Below are positions 1-14,489 of a DNA stretch of 64,000 nucleotides, piece by piece. Position numbers and translations under genes: made by a program. The stretch is taken from contig WHVY01000005.1 in assembly GCA_022266195.1 (NCBI GenBank), positions 5,828,001 through 5,892,000 of the forward strand, in the 5' to 3' direction. The stretch comes from Tetranychus cinnabarinus (taxonomy: Eukaryota > Arthropoda > Arachnida > Trombidiformes > Tetranychidae). The notes under the pieces were generated by a model. That model ran no database searches. It was not told the DNA's origin and was given only the letters and a program-made list of their open reading frames with translations. Every line of letters begins with the position of its first letter. Positions within the stretch are counted from its first letter, which is position 1.

Positions 1-1380
1 TGTTTTTATTTTCCTTTTTCTTGTTTTCTTTTTTTTCTTCAATCAACAATTAGGTTGATGAAGAAGATGAAAAATGTCAGGGAAACTTGTGTTAATAAGG
101 TGACCACAGAAAATGGTTGAAACTGATCAATTGTAAGAAAAGATGAAAGGTTTGATAATGAACCAGAATCATGATTGGATTCGCCAGTCATGACTGGAAT
201 TGAAAGTGAATTGAAATTGGATAACTTTTCCTCGTCTTTTCTCTTCGTTTAGCATTCATTCCTGCAATAAAATCTCTTATTCTTTTATCGCAATTTCATG
301 GTTAGCGAACAATTCAACATTGAAAAAGGTTAAAATTAAAATCAGATTTTTCATGAAACGATATTGAATGAAAACACAGAAAAAGATTATGATAATGAGC
401 CGTTACTTAAAATTGAAATTCAAGAGATTTTTGATCTGAAAATAATCGAAATGAAAGACTTTCATCAACATTTCAAAAAAATTTTACCGACAAAAGTTCT
501 GTGTTAGAGTTGATCAAAAATTTTTCATTTCGAGAAAATTTTTTTCTATTCAGCTTAAAATTCTTATATTTTCTTTAATCGTTAGGAGTGTGAATCGACC
601 AACGATGGTCATTGTTAGGTTTTCGATCGTTTCGAGTTCGAGTAGTTGAGTTTTTGAGCGATGATCTTTGCTGTATTTTTGAACTTTAGAGCAATTTGAA
701 TTTTCTATTTTAAGATTGACGACGTTTGGCTTTGAAACGACATGAATGATTGATTAGCGTTTTTGGTTGTTCAGTTGAAATAACCACTTAATCAGATTAC
801 TTGAATCAAATTTTTGGTTCTCCAAATTGAATTACACTTTTAGTTAACTGTTAATATCAAGTACACTTAATCACAAGTCACTTAATTGAACAAGATTGTT
901 GACAATTTGTTTTCTTTTCAACATTGATTTTCATCGAGTCAACTAGTTTATACAAATAATAACGGTTAATATTTGCAAATTAATGCAATTTATTGAACAA
1001 CTTTTTTACATTCAACTTTTCTTGTTCCATTTCACGTTGAATTGAAGATTGTTCAAGATTCACAAATATGATAAACTAATGGCAGAAGAAGGCTCATTTA
1101 CATGATAATTCAATTAAATGTATTGATCAAGAAAAGCTTCACAACTAAGAAAAGGCCCAGAAAAAAATCTCGAGATGTTCAATAGCGATAAAAATTAGTT
1201 CTGTAACATGATGAACAGTTAATTATTGGATCAAACAAAAAGTCAAAGTTGTTCAATTAAAACAATTGCTGTTGATTAAATTAAACAAAGCCACAAGATC
1301 AAGTGGTTTTCACTTTGACTAATTCAAAGTCTATTGAATTTCGAAAATAATAAATTCTTTTTTGCGCATCGATACTTTAG
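1..1380. other. Non-coding, probably intron upstream of the Ig exon
   Basis: AT-rich sequence with no supportable coding exon. It ends in a splice acceptor (TTTAG, 1376-1380) directly before an Ig-domain exon that starts two bases into a codon, so it is most likely intron of the receptor gene whose 5' exons lie outside the window. Confidence 0.6.
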
Positions 1381-4300
1381 ATCGTCCCGAGTGTTTTATT
1401 CACAAGGAATCACTTGGTGGTAATCGATGGCTCTTGTCTTGTGAAGCAACTTCCAATCCTCCAGTTCTTAACTTCACTTGGTATCGATATAATCGAACTG
1501 TTGGTGAAACAGTTTCCTCTCTTTCATCTTCACTCGCTTTATCATCTTCATCAGCTCAATCAACTTCTCCGTCGACAATTAAACTGGAGTTTCTTTCTTC
1601 TGGTTCCAACTCTTTTCCAGTTTCCTCTAAAAGGCTGGCAAGTCTATCTGAAGATCGACAAAGTTCAGTTCTGGTTTTGGAAGAAAATGATTTAGAAGCA
1701 TATTCTTGTATAGCGACCAACGTAATTGGAACTTCACTTCCATGCAGATTAAAGCAAGTTCAAATCAACGGTAAGTGCAAAGAGCTACATAAAATTAACC
1801 ATAGAATTTAATTCAAAATGAAAATTCGATAAACGAAGAGAATATTCTTGAGCTTACTCGAATCGAATCGTGCAACAAGAAAAAAAATTGACTGAAAATT
1901 TGTTACATTTTCTGAGATTTTGTTCTCATCGCTATTATTTTGTCATTTTTGTTGAATTGAATTTCATGAATTCTCGATTTTACAGAAAAATTTTCAGAAA
2001 AATCGACATTCTAATGCTTTTTCATTTTCGCTAGAAAAATGTCCCAATAGCTTTTCTCGAAAATTCTATCGGATGAAATACTTCTGAAATTACTTGAATC
2101 ATATTCGTTGAAGAAACAAAATTAACTTGAAGATCCTTCCTATTTTTTCGATATCCTTTGCTCTCTTAGTTGCATATTTTGTTGTTTCCAAGATTGCATT
2201 AAAAGAATTTTTGATTTCCAAAAAATGAAAAAATCGAGGTTCTAATGCTTTTCGTTTTCGTTGTAAGAAACTTTATTTTCATGACGGATAATTATTTACA
2301 ATTTTTCCAATTGCTTCGAATAATCTGATAAATGAAATTGTGTTCATTGATAATTCGTTAAAAACTGGAATGGACCATCAATTCAGGATAAACTTCTTGT
2401 TTTCCAAAAGAAAAGCCTTACATTCGATTCGACTCATCATTATCATTTTTCATCAACATCTTCATGATGTTCAGTTGAGTTTCGATTCAAGTTAGTTAAC
2501 AATTGGTTCTGGTTCGAGTTTATCGAGTAAAGTTTGACTCTTCCCTAAATTCTTCGTTGTTCTTCATGTTCATTCTTTATTCACTCACCATTTACTGTTC
2601 TTTATCAATGAGCCATGTTAAGAGTTTAACTGAAGGCGAACCAGTTGAAAGTAGTAAAACTGTGAGTTAAAATTAACCCTAAAAAGTAGAGAAAAGAATA
2701 TCACAGCCAATGAATTTTCCATTGAATTTGAAAAGGAAAAGTTGACATTATCATGATGATGAAAAAAAGGAAAAGAACAAAAAGAGAAAAGAGAAAAAAT
2801 TAAATTTCATTTGATCAACAAAAGTTTCATTTTGTTTCTTCCATTCCCTGTTATCTTATATTTTGTGGTTTGAAGAGAAAAGTTGAAGTCAAAGTTAGGA
2901 ATGAAAATTTCAATTCTTAAATTCATTTCCTTTCGTAAGCTACTTAAACTTTGATTTCAATCATTCATCATTCATCGTAATTCCTATTATTTCAATTTTC
3001 CACTTCATCATTCACCAACAAGTCGGCATCACCAAAAGTTCATTCAATTCTTATTCATGGCTGCAACTTTTTCCATCTGCTTTTCCCTTAACCCTTTTCA
3101 CAATTTGGCTTCTTTTTCCTTCTTTGCTAGAAAAGTCTAAAAGAGAAAAAATGAATTTCTTTCTTCAGGAAGTTCCTATTATATTTCAAAATGTATTAAG
3201 TTGGAACATGAAAGTATTCAGAGAAAATCAAGATTCTCGGAGAATGAACAAGATGAACGAATCTCGGATGTTGAAACATTTCTACCATTCTTCAACTGAA
3301 ACAAACCAAAGAATAAACTAAAATTAGAAATTCATATTTTGGAGTTTTCAGTTTATTCCAAACTTCGATATTAAAAAGAAATCATGAAATTCACTTTAAC
3401 CCTTTAGAGATACTCTGAAACCGAAAATTTTCATTTTCCATTTTCATTGCAATTCTTTTGCACATTCCATTTCTCACCACAACTCGATATCATGATTTTA
3501 CCATGAAAACGATTCCCTGAACTTGGTGTTTATTTTGAATTTAATGACATTCTTTTTGATCATGACTGATTAACAAATACTTTATTAGCTATAAATATTT
3601 ATGGTGAAAGACATTTTATGCTGATTTTGTTTCCTTTCAAATAACCATTAGCATTAACATGAAACTTTCTCATGTTTGTTGCTCTTTTAATGTCATTAAT
3701 ATCATGTTGTTGAAATAAAAAGAACCGAATTTGCAACTGAATAATCCATTTCAGCTTCTCGTCCCTTCCATTGTTGTAAAAGGCAACAGGACAGGGTTTC
3801 ATGATAAGTAGAGAAACCATTAGATGGTCATTAACATATTTTTTTACACATCCATTGACATTGAATCAACATTTTAACCTCAAGATGAGCAAACAATAGC
3901 AAACTTATTGATGGAAAAAGATTTCGAGAGAAAAAAGGTGAAGAACAAGAAAAGGTTTAAAACCACAGGTTAATGTGATTTTAAATGTGAAACTCATTTT
4001 CAGGCTTTATTGATTGAAAAGCCTTTTCTTTAAACAATAATTCCAACCATCTGGAACTGAGTTTCATGTTTTAATGCCACTTTTAGACAGTAAAATCTTT
4101 TTCCATCAATTCAACTTTTTCTGATACGATTACCAATAGAATAGTGTTTGTGATTTTATATCAATGAGCATATGCACAAGAAGGAATTTATGCTGAAAAG
4201 ATGGGTGCCATTCAAAAATACCGAAACTGGCGATAACTTATCTTACTAGATCCGCTAGTTGTGATTATGCGCATGCAAGTAACTAAATTCACGATAAATA

Positions 4301-7300
4301 TGGAATAGGAAATATTGTAAAAACTTCAAAATATACTGGGCGTTTTCATCATGTAAACCTGTTTGCAGATTAATAGATTCGAACCATGAGCTTATACAGA
4401 TTGACGAACTATAAGTTGGAACGCTCAAGGTCATTCAAACTGACTTCATTATTTGACCTTTAAATGACATTTGAATGACTTTTTGTTATGCTGCCGTCTA
4501 GAGTAACTACAAGTGGAAACCACGAATTTTACAATTAAAACAATCAAAAAACTTAATGACTCCCCCTATGTGGAGAGAGGCAGAGAGGCTACAAGAAGAT
4601 GTCAATTGAATAGTTTAATTTTTTTGATTGAAATATCGGTATTTACTCCTTTATTTACTCTAGATGGCAACATAACAAAAAGACAAAAAACTCGAGGGGA
4701 AAGTGTAACTTTTATGCTTAATGTAGAATCAACGAAAAATGTCCTCCGATCACCTTGAAAAACAAATACATAATTTACATACTTTACTGCTTAATTTTAA
4801 CTCGATTGTGCAAGTTCCAACATTATGATCTGTATTTCTGATTTGACCCAATGACCTTCAAAAGTTGACATTTGTACGAAATGCCTCTTTTGACTCTTAA
4901 ATTCTTCTTCGACACTTATTTGCAAGTTTTCATGGTTCTATCTTCCCAGTCTAGCATATTTGTGTTACTTGTCTTCAGCTATCTGCATGTTCCGACCATT
5001 GGTTATGAAATCGAATTTCTGTTAATCAAATTAAAGAACCTTGAGCTAAATCTTTCCTTAATATCCAATTCCTTGACATCTTGTTCTAATAGTCAAAAAA
5101 CTAAACTTATTTCGTTAGATAAAAACTATAATCAATGATCGTTGAACGACTTTTTTTTATGTTCACAACTTGATACAAGCTCTATAGATACCAGGCTTGA
5201 ATTGGGCAGTTGAAGTAATATATATTGACAAAGTCGTGATCGATTTATCACTAATCACAATCGTGATAACTGAAAGAAAAGAAAAAATAAAACTAATTAT
5301 TCACTTAAGAAGCACATTTTGAGAAAAGTACACAGTTGAACAAGAAATGCACAATTTTGTATTTTTTAATTAACTTTGATCTTTGAATATGCAACTCGAT
5401 GAGTTGCAGATCGTTTCAACTCTCGTAAAATCAAAATTTTTAACCTGTTCTCGGCTTATTTTAATCGCATTTTAAGTCTAAGTTGAAGTTTCTTTAAGAT
5501 GACATGAAAGCTGTTTGATTTAAGTTGCAATTGCAACCTTTTTATTGGTCAAAGTTAAGAAAAATTACTTTTTACTTTTCTCGGTTTAAACGTAGATTGA
5601 TTTGATTGAGCTGGTTACAAAGTAAGAAGTAAGATTGAACCAAAGTCATAAGCTTTATTGACAATTTTACATTTAAACCTGAAACAGTTGAGGAAATAAA
5701 AGGCCAACCAATGGTAAATTTGGAATCACTTTTTTCTTTCTTCCCTTTACACCATTACAATTTTTATTTCAAATAACCTTTTCCTTTCCTGTTTCATTTT
5801 TATTCAACCAGAATCGAAAGCATCATCATCATGATACAGATTCACTTAAAAGTTGCCACCATTTCCTGTTTCAATTGCTTTACTTTGATTGGTTTACTCA
5901 ACTTTTCATGTTGCACATTTTTCACGTCACTTTTCATCAAAAGTTTCGAACAAGTTTACCACTAAATGTTGGCAAAAACATCAAGTTGTACTTATACATT
6001 GACTTTAATCGTTAGGTTCTGAATAAAGTTGATTTCATCAATTCGCAAGTCAAAAGGATTCTAATCGACTTGTGATTACTGATTGATTCCAAGCTCGATG
6101 CCAAATGAACAGATCAATAAAAATTTCCAATGCATCAAAGGTTTATTTAAAGTTTACTGAACTACTGAACAAAAGAAACTTACACTCATTTTAAGAATCA
6201 GCGGAAATTTGCTTTTATTTCGAACAAATTTGTAAAATTTTAAAAAAAATCGAAACGAATTTCGTTCAAATTAAATCATTCATTCCCTCGTCTTTGAACC
6301 TTAATCAGAATATAACAGATTATCAAGCGCAATGATAGGAACTTTATTCAATCATTTGTCATCGAAGGTTGAAAAGTTTCGAAACACAAAAAAATCATTT
6401 TTACCGACAAAAATAAACTTTTTATCCTTGCTCATTATGATCATGATGAATGCACAAAAACTTATGGAAATGATAATTCATTTGAAACTTGACAGTTTAG
6501 TTTTCATTGGTTGTTGAGTAAAAGGTAAAAACTTTCAACTCATTGGTTAAACATGAAAAAAGTATGTTAATCTGGTTAAAGTTTACTGGAAATTTGTGGA
6601 TAATTTATAAAGTCAAATGTAATCAACTTTTAATGAAAGTAACTCTTTATTGTTCTCTATTGATCATGATATTTTCATGTGTTCCCTTTCAACTTTACTC
6701 TTCTTTCAGTTCAACTTTTCTCTGGCTTCTAATCTTTTCAAATATAAAATGATAAATTAGGGTTCATCATCATTCATTTTAACCTGTCAAAGGTTGAAGA
6801 ATAAAATGAAGTTTCAGTTTATCAGATGACATGAAAAACACTCACTAAACAGACGAGCAAAAAAAGCTCCAAAAATATGAATCTTTTTTTTCTCTTCGTT
6901 CTTCAACATTTTCCACTAATCTTAACCATCATGATAAAGTTGCACTCATTTTATCATGAGTTTACTCATTTTTTTCGTCATGAAAGATATTTCTCCAAGG
7001 GTATTATTCTTCATGTGCAAAGTCAATAAAAGTCGATTTTTTATACAAACTTTTTCCTCTCTTTCTACTCGAACCTTGTTAACTTTTGATTCATTCAACC
7101 TGAACTTACCTGATCTTTCATGAGAAATTAATCAACAACAAATGAAATTAAAAAATGATTCTCTATTAATAGACTTGGAACTTTTTTTTCTTTGACTTTC
7201 GTTTTTTATCTTGGAACATGAAAACATGGAAAAACATGGAAAAATTGATAACCAAAGTTGAAACTTTTTTATCGGTTTTGCAACTTTTCGTTTTCATTAA

Positions 7301-10300
7301 ACTTCTTTTTTTCTGTTTTTGGTTTTCTTTTTTCTAAAAAAGTTTTGAAAACTTCGCCAAGCCTTGCCTTCATCAGTCTAGATTAAATACGCTAAATGTT
7401 CAGTTTTTCAACTTCTTTTTTCGTCGATTCTCTGATTAGTTGATAACATTGCCTCATTCATTTTTGCCTTTTTTTTCCTTTTCTTAGCTTTTCGTTCTTA
7501 CCTTATCTCACCTTTGTTCAGTCTATTTATGGTTCAAGATTTATGTTGAATCTGCAAAAATACCTTTGGGAGGTTATCTCTTGTTTCATTCTTTCCTCAT
7601 CATCTCAACTTTCTGTTTCTTTATCATTTCGATTTTTACTTCATTTTCTCTTCTACCTTGACTATTCCATTGACAAGTGAATCAATGGTGATTGACAAGC
7701 TTCTTTATCGTATAAACATAAATACATAGTTTCCAGGATAAATAGCAAGCAAGCACTTTATTTGATATTAGTAAAGAGTCTCATGGTACCTGGAATATTG
7801 AGGTAAAAAAGGTTACAACAGATAGTGATGATTATGATGATAATGGTGATGATAAAGTCTATTAACTATCAAGTGACCTTATCCATTTTCGCCTCTCACT
7901 TGATTCGCAGGTCAATCATTCGTGTCATTGATCGATTGCCGCGTTTTAAAGATAAGAAAATAATTTTTTCTCTTCATGATAAACTATCTTTTTCGAGTTT
8001 TGCAAACATTGGAATGAAAAGACGAAAAAGATCGCTTTGCGTTGTCAATTTTTATCAATTTTCCACTGATTCATGATATTGGTTCATCGAAGGAAGCATT
8101 TCCAAAATCTGAAAATTCTTTTTGAAGTTGAAAGATGTTCAAGATCTACAGATTTGATAACTTGTAATTCCTCAAATAAAGTAAGAACTAAAGACTTGAA
8201 TTTTCGAAAAAAAGAAACAAAATATACAAGATTCAGGTGATAAAGGTAGAAATTGAAATGATAAAAAAAAGAAAATCTTAAAATCTCATCAAAGAAGTAA
8301 AGAGATGAAGAAAAGTTTTGATCTGAAGAAGGAAAGATTCTGATAAGTTGAAAAAGATTTCAGTTGAAACTGATAAAATTGTATTGATCATCTTTTCCAA
8401 GATTATTTCCTCATCTTTTCTCTCTCATCTGCTAATCTTTGGAAATGATGAAAATATGATGAGAGTGGAAAAAATGTATCAACAATTGACATTAAAGGTG
8501 TTGGTTTTTTTCGATGGAAGAACAAAGTTTTGGAAAATAAAATTTCAAGTTGAAGAAAAAAATTGAAGCTCACCTTACGTTTGGTTCAGTAACAATTTAA
8601 AACATAATCATCTAATCATTTGAATCGTTCTAATAGTTGTTGACTTGAGAGAGCAAAAAAGGAATCTTTTTCTTTCCAAATTTTCAACATTTTCCTCTTC
8701 AAACCTCTTTGTCAACATATTATATAAATGTTTGTTTCATCTTTTTTTGCTTCATTCACCATCATTTCCACCTTTATTTGACCTAAAATTGTCTTCTTAA
8801 AAGCTTTCCAAATCTCGAAAAGTAAGGCAAGGCTGACAAAAATCGTTTCTCGAAAAAACAAATTAAACCTTTTTTAAGGATAAAAATTTCTTTGCCATAT
8901 TTTCGCTGAAATTGAGATGAAACTCAGCACAACTTTGTAATTATTTTTTGGCACACACTAAAATAATGACCTGTGATGCTGAATTTAGAAATTCTTTATT
9001 TAAAATTTCGATTCAAGAGATCAAAATATTCAGCTCTTCATGAATGTAAAAGCAAATGAAGCTTTTTTCGCAGAAATCTTTCTAAACAAAATCAAAATTA
9101 AAATGTTTTACTGCTCCATTTGCCATATTTAGCTTGAGCAAGTTTATCATTCAACAGAGGTAATAAGTTTAAGTCAAGTTAATGAGAATGTCGAACATGG
9201 AGCGGGATGAAAAGGCAATCAACGGCATCGCGAAAAGTTTTCGCTCTCAGAAAACGACCTTCAAATGACAATTGGATGTAAAATAACTGAGTAATCTTGA
9301 AAGACATTGAAACTCTGGATTCATGGTACAGTATCATTCAGAATTAAGCTAACAAAATGACAAATCAATCCAAATCTATCCTTTTTGTTATTCAACACCG
9401 ACTGCTAATGTATTAAGATACAAATTTACGCCAATTTTCAGCTCGACTCTTGACCTGAAAGTCAAATATTTTGTCAACATTACGAGTGACTCCTAACCAA
9501 GTAGCAATGAAAAGCCAAACTGTCAACCCAAATAAGCTCAACTTTATTCAACCCAATGCATAATAAATAATGGCTTTACTTTGAATGATTTTCAAATGAA
9601 AAGTTTCTCTTGATAAATATTTGTTTAGCGATTAAAAATTAATAACAGCGCAATAACCAGCATAATTCACCATCAATAATTTCCTTTGGAATTTATCTCT
9701 ACAAGCGATAAATTGAATAAATTGGTTAAAGTGCAATGAATTTTAATAATTACATTTCATCATCTATCAAAAGTTAATTGGAAAAAAGAAGTCAGATCAA
9801 AAAGGAACCCTCAATGTATTCATATTGATAAATCATTTTCGACTCGCGATTAACATTCTCAGGATAGTTTATCACTTGGCTTTCCTTTAAACTTGCAATG
9901 AAAACTTGTAATCTCTTTAAATGGTTCACAATTAACTTGGACAACAATAAGTATCGTTAGATTTAATTGTGAGTCACTTTTGTTGATTCACTTTGAATCA
10001 TTACAAGTCCAATAAAGTGTGTAAACTATATTATCGGCAGTCCCTTGAGCTTAACCTTTTAGATGTAAAAAGATGTTTATCTCTTCGATCAACCCTGTTG
10101 ACTTTAGCGAAACAATAAAATGCAATTTTGACCTGGAAAATTGTTTTCCAAGCTCCGCATGAAGTGACAAAAGGTGAAGGATAAACACGTGTTGAGCCAA
10201 TAACAATAATAAAATGATAATCGAATGATCCAAATGATATTTACTTAGCAATAATGGCTGTTCAATTTACTCACCAAGTCCAATCATTTGATCCATCAAT

Positions 10301-13300
10301 TGTGATAAAATCATTTGGACTTGCAGATGATTTATACTACAAACAGCAAAGAAGAAGAAGAAGAAAAGGCAAAACATTGATGGAATCATTCAGGTTAATA
10401 ATGGATATAAATGTGCTTTCATGGTGATGAGAAATGATTGAAGGTTGATTAGCTTGGTAATGTTCAGTTGATTGTTCAATTGAGGTTTCAATCAAGCTCA
10501 TCATTCAACCAATAAGCTGAACATTGGCAACATTCAAATCTCAGAATAACTCGAAAACTTTTTTTCCTTCTTTTACCAAGTTTTTCCTTCTGTAAACGGT
10601 GAGATTAATTAGCTCAATATGGATGATTAATTGGAATGGATTGAATTAGCATTTGAAAAAATTGGTTCAATGAACAATTGGAATTGAACTTTTTCTCTCT
10701 CTCTCTCTCCACTTTCTGTCCTCCTGTTGATAACAATATTTTCACTTGAATTGAGGAAAAGAATGCTGATGATAAGATAATTTGGTTTGATGGAAATGTT
10801 GATACAATAGAATTAAGAGAGGAAAATGTGGGTTTGCAGGGAGGAAAATGAAGAAAAGTCTGAAGAGAAGAAAAAAGTTGCAACTGAATGATGAGAAAAA
10901 AGCTAATGATTCCAAGTGAAGAATGAAAAAGATCATTTAATTTCCATTTGCAATTTTCCTTCTCTTCCAATGATGATAAGAAAGAAAGTGTTGATTGCAC
11001 GCGACATTTACTCACCTTATTATTTCCTTCTTGTCCTCACTAACATCATTTACCTCATCATCATCATTATCTTCCTTGTCTTCCCATTCGATAGTGAAAA
11101 ATCTTTTTCTCTCTTTACCTTCTTCTCACTGGTCAACCTTTTCTTCAATCAGGCAAAATTGATGATTGCAAGTCAAATGATCAATAAGATAATTTTCACT
11201 CCCAGTAAATTTCATTATCGCTTTGGAAAACATTTGAGAATAAAATTGCTGAGCACTTGAACATTTACTGTTAACATTTTACTCTTTTGATGAAATTTAA
11301 ATTTCTTGCTCTGTAAATGCCTTTTCACTCCCACTCCATGTATTAATAAATAAGCATAAATACCTCGTTTGTTCATGTAATTATCAAAATGTGATTAATG
11401 TCTTTGAGTCAAGATGAGATAAGAGTTATTCACTTTTCCAACTTTTCACTTGGATTCATGAGAATTGCAAATTAAACTTGCAACCTTGTCATCAGTCTCA
11501 TCAGACTCATCATCATTAGCAGAATTTTTCACCAAATTCATTTCAATTTAATTTCTACTTTTGCCTTACTTTTCATCTTCATCTTTCTTCATAAATCACC
11601 TTTCATTTCCTTTCAACCTTTCAATATTCATAAAACTTCATCACTGAACAGAAATAATCTGTTAATATTTAGAGGAAAAAAGGATAAATTTTTCCCTGAA
11701 GAGATTCCATTATCAACAAGTCAACTTGAACTTTAACGATTTCAACTTTCATAATCATTCTCAACTCTCAATCATTAGTTGAACTCACCAACTAATAATG
11801 TTCATCAAAAATTCGAGTTTTAGTTTTCGATTTATTCTGATCACAAAGTATGGAAAAAATTTCAAGAATAAGCAAAGTCGAACATTTCATTTTTAAAGTC
11901 AATAACTTCCATTCAATTCAACTTCATTATCGAGTTTCTAAAGTTCATTTTCAATTAGAGAATCTTTTGATTAATTTTTTCAATTTTACTTCTTTTCGTA
12001 GCTCCTTCTGGATGGGTTCAGTTGTTGTTCAAGGACGAAAACTTGATCATTATTGGCTCTGCTTTTGGCCTTATTTTATTCGTTGTTGTCTTTGGCTTGG
12101 CCATTGGTTTGGTCTTTGTTGGACGTCGCAAGTTGAAGTCGCTTGACAAGTCTTCCAGTGTTCAAACTCATCATCATTCACTTGGTCGACATCATTATGA
12201 TCCGTCTCAGGCAAACTCGACGCTCCATCATTATGCAACTCAACAGAATGCCAATCATCAACCTTACCAATCAGCCTCACAACTTCACCAAGAGCAACAA
12301 TTGCATCCTCAGGTTCATCATCATCTTTACAATTCGCTAACCCGTAATTATCATAACGCTAATGTGAATAATAATAAGAATCATTCATCATCACTTCATC
12401 ATTATTCAAGTCAAAAGTATGCATCAATTAATCAAAGCAAAACATCATCACTCAATAAACTTCCCATTCTTGAAGAGCGAACCATGTAAGTATTCAATTC
12501 GATCAATCTTTTTCTTCTTCTCTTCGCCATCACCACTCATATTGTTACATGATGTACACTCATCATGATGAGTAGAATGCTGATTACAACTGTTCTCAAT
12601 TAGCGCTTTCAAAGAGTTTATAAAGCTGTATTGATGAGAAAATGGACAGAAAATGAAAAATTTTGCTTCGTTTTGGTTCTTCTTTTCATTCATCATATCG
12701 ATAAAGATGATCAATGAAACTGACAATTTGTCTGAACATTATTATGATGAATGTGCTCTTGGAATTATTCAGCTAATCACATTCCCACCAAACTTTAATC
12801 TGCAAACTTAGCTTAGAGTTTCATTACGTATTATTGCAAATTTAGAGTTGAAATTCATTAGATGGTGATAAAGATTTTGATCAATCAATGAGTTTTCACG
12901 ATGAAAGTGGATCAGTTCTATTCACATTTGACTATCATTTTGCAGTAATTAGATCTTGTTTTAGGTCAATATCATTGTAAAAATTATTTCAAAGAGTTTA
13001 TGCATTGAACAGTTACATTAAACGTTTTTGGTATTGAAGAAGAAAATCGAAAGTTAAATAACTAGAAGTTCAAATGTTTATCAATCGTATTTATGTTATT
13101 TGCTAAGACATATTATTCATCATTGTAAGTCGAGTACGCGAGTTTGAATTGTATTGTTTTAAATTTCATTAAAGTACAACTCGATTAAATATAACTTCTT
13201 GCAATGAGAAGATGAACTCGAATTTCAATTTGTGAAGAAACCTGATTCTTAAATACAGAATTAATGTTCTTGGCAATGACAAAGCTTCAAACTTTCGTCA

Positions 13301-14489
13301 AGATCATAACTTAGAATAGCTTAGATCAAAGGAATCTGCAAGAAATGATCGAGACTGAAGCTGTAAATGAAGCTTTGCAACTTCAAATGCATTCTTTTTA
13401 CTCTTTGTTGAGCTTATTTTATGCTCAAAGTTGCTTTTTGATCAACTTTGTTTGTAATATAAAGCTTAAAGCGCAAAAAAATAGTGCGAAAGTATGAATC
13501 TGAAAGTCTGGAAGGAACTTTTTTCAATAAAATTTCGCTCAGTTAAACGTTAAATATGCAGTATGAAGATACTTTGAGTTACTTTAATCATTGGAAACAT
13601 CATTAGAGACAGAGTCGAGATTAGTCTTTTTTAATGACTAAACTAGTAATTATTATATTTTAAAGTTTTGATGAAAGTCAATTTGGACAGGAGCAAGTGA
13701 ATAAACTGTGACTTGCTTCATTTTCAGGGTTAATAAATCAATCTTTACACCTATCCTCAGAGGATCCATTTTCAGTGTTTTCAAACTATTCAACTGTTCA
13801 TCTAAAAGCATAGTTCATGTTGAGCTGCACAGAGTATTAATAAAACGTGAAAATACATCACAAAAATCATGTTGAGCAAAGAGACGTTGAAACTCGAATA
13901 TAAACATTGACAACTTTTGCTGTAACAAACCTTTTCTAATTACATACTTTTTGCAATCTTTTCCAGACCTGATGGACGCTGTTCAGACAACAATTGCGAT
14001 GCAGACGATGTCTCGCCCTACGGACATCAAAGATCACCTTTAATCACCCGAAGCCATCAATGCATAACACTGGGTCCAGTGAGCAGTCCACTGCTTCTAT
14101 CCGAGTATCTAACCGATGACAATGAAAGTGAAACCCAAATCACTGAATCGCCAAACTCGATGAACCACTATTACGAGTCAACCTCACCCTTACACCGTGC
14201 CAACTACAAGAACACAGTCAACTCTAAATCCCTGAACCTATTAGCCAACACCAACAACAACAGTCAAAACACTTTTATAAATGTAAATAACAGTCACAAT
14301 AGCAACAACACTCACTATTCCCACACCTTGATCCATGAACACTCAACCAACCCTCACTACAACATACCTTTAACCTTATCTCGACACCCGCCTCCGTTGC
14401 CTCCATTGCCACCCGAACGGACTCATCGTCACCATGCAAACCCTGCGATTTACGACTATTCACGTTACCACACAAATCGAATAACATGA
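1381..14489 (+). CDS. Sidestep-like Ig-superfamily transmembrane receptor, 3' part (three last exons)
   Basis: Exons 1381-1770, 12002-12485 and 13967-14489 (stop at 14487-14489). The phases fit: the first exon starts and ends in phase 1, and the second ends with two bases of a codon completed by the third. The first exon encodes one Ig domain with its two cysteines (LLSCEATSNPP and YSCIATNVIG) and the tryptophan of FTWYRYN. The N-W-Y-N pattern and the extra cysteine in SLPC resemble the Sidestep/Side family of insect axon-guidance receptors. The second exon gives a short juxtamembrane stretch, one membrane helix (IIIGSAFGLILFVVVFGLAI), a basic stop-transfer GRRKLK, then a His/Asn/Gln-rich tail. 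The last exon adds a long Asn/His/Ser-rich cytoplasmic tail with a polyproline motif (RHPPPLPPLPPER), a candidate SH3 or EVH1 ligand. The fibronectin III domain that usually follows the Ig domains in Side proteins is not seen; Ig joins directly to the membrane segment. It could be another Ig adhesion protein. The transmembrane receptor call is strong; the Side assignment is moderate. Confidence 0.75.
1771..12001 (+). other. 10.2 kb intron of the Sidestep-like gene
   Basis: Bounded by GTAAG at 1771 and a TAG acceptor at 11999-12001. Many short open frames occur, but none has a family signature, a plausible start context or splice-linked neighbours. Simple A/T-rich sequence and short GAT, GAA and CT runs occur (near 7825, 10346 and 10694). 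A small inverted-repeat element lies at 4479-4684. No gene nested in the intron could be supported. Confidence 0.7.
4479..4684. repeat. Short inverted-repeat (MITE-like) element in the intron
   Basis: Two arms of about 29 bases, 4479-4507 and 4656-4684, are reverse complements with two visible mismatches. The outer ends read CTTTTTGTTATG. The interior is about 150 bp and AT-rich. No clear target duplication is visible, so this may be an old MITE or a chance palindrome of mobile origin. Confidence 0.5.

Noticed and set aside
4872..5138. 88-aa hydrophobic open frame in the receptor intron
   Set aside because: No ATG start (begins with an alternative codon), no family match; the intron is AT-rich and such frames are expected.
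10614..11260. Several 100-130 aa open frames on both strands in the receptor intron
   Set aside because: Low-complexity composition, no domain, no splice-linked neighbours.
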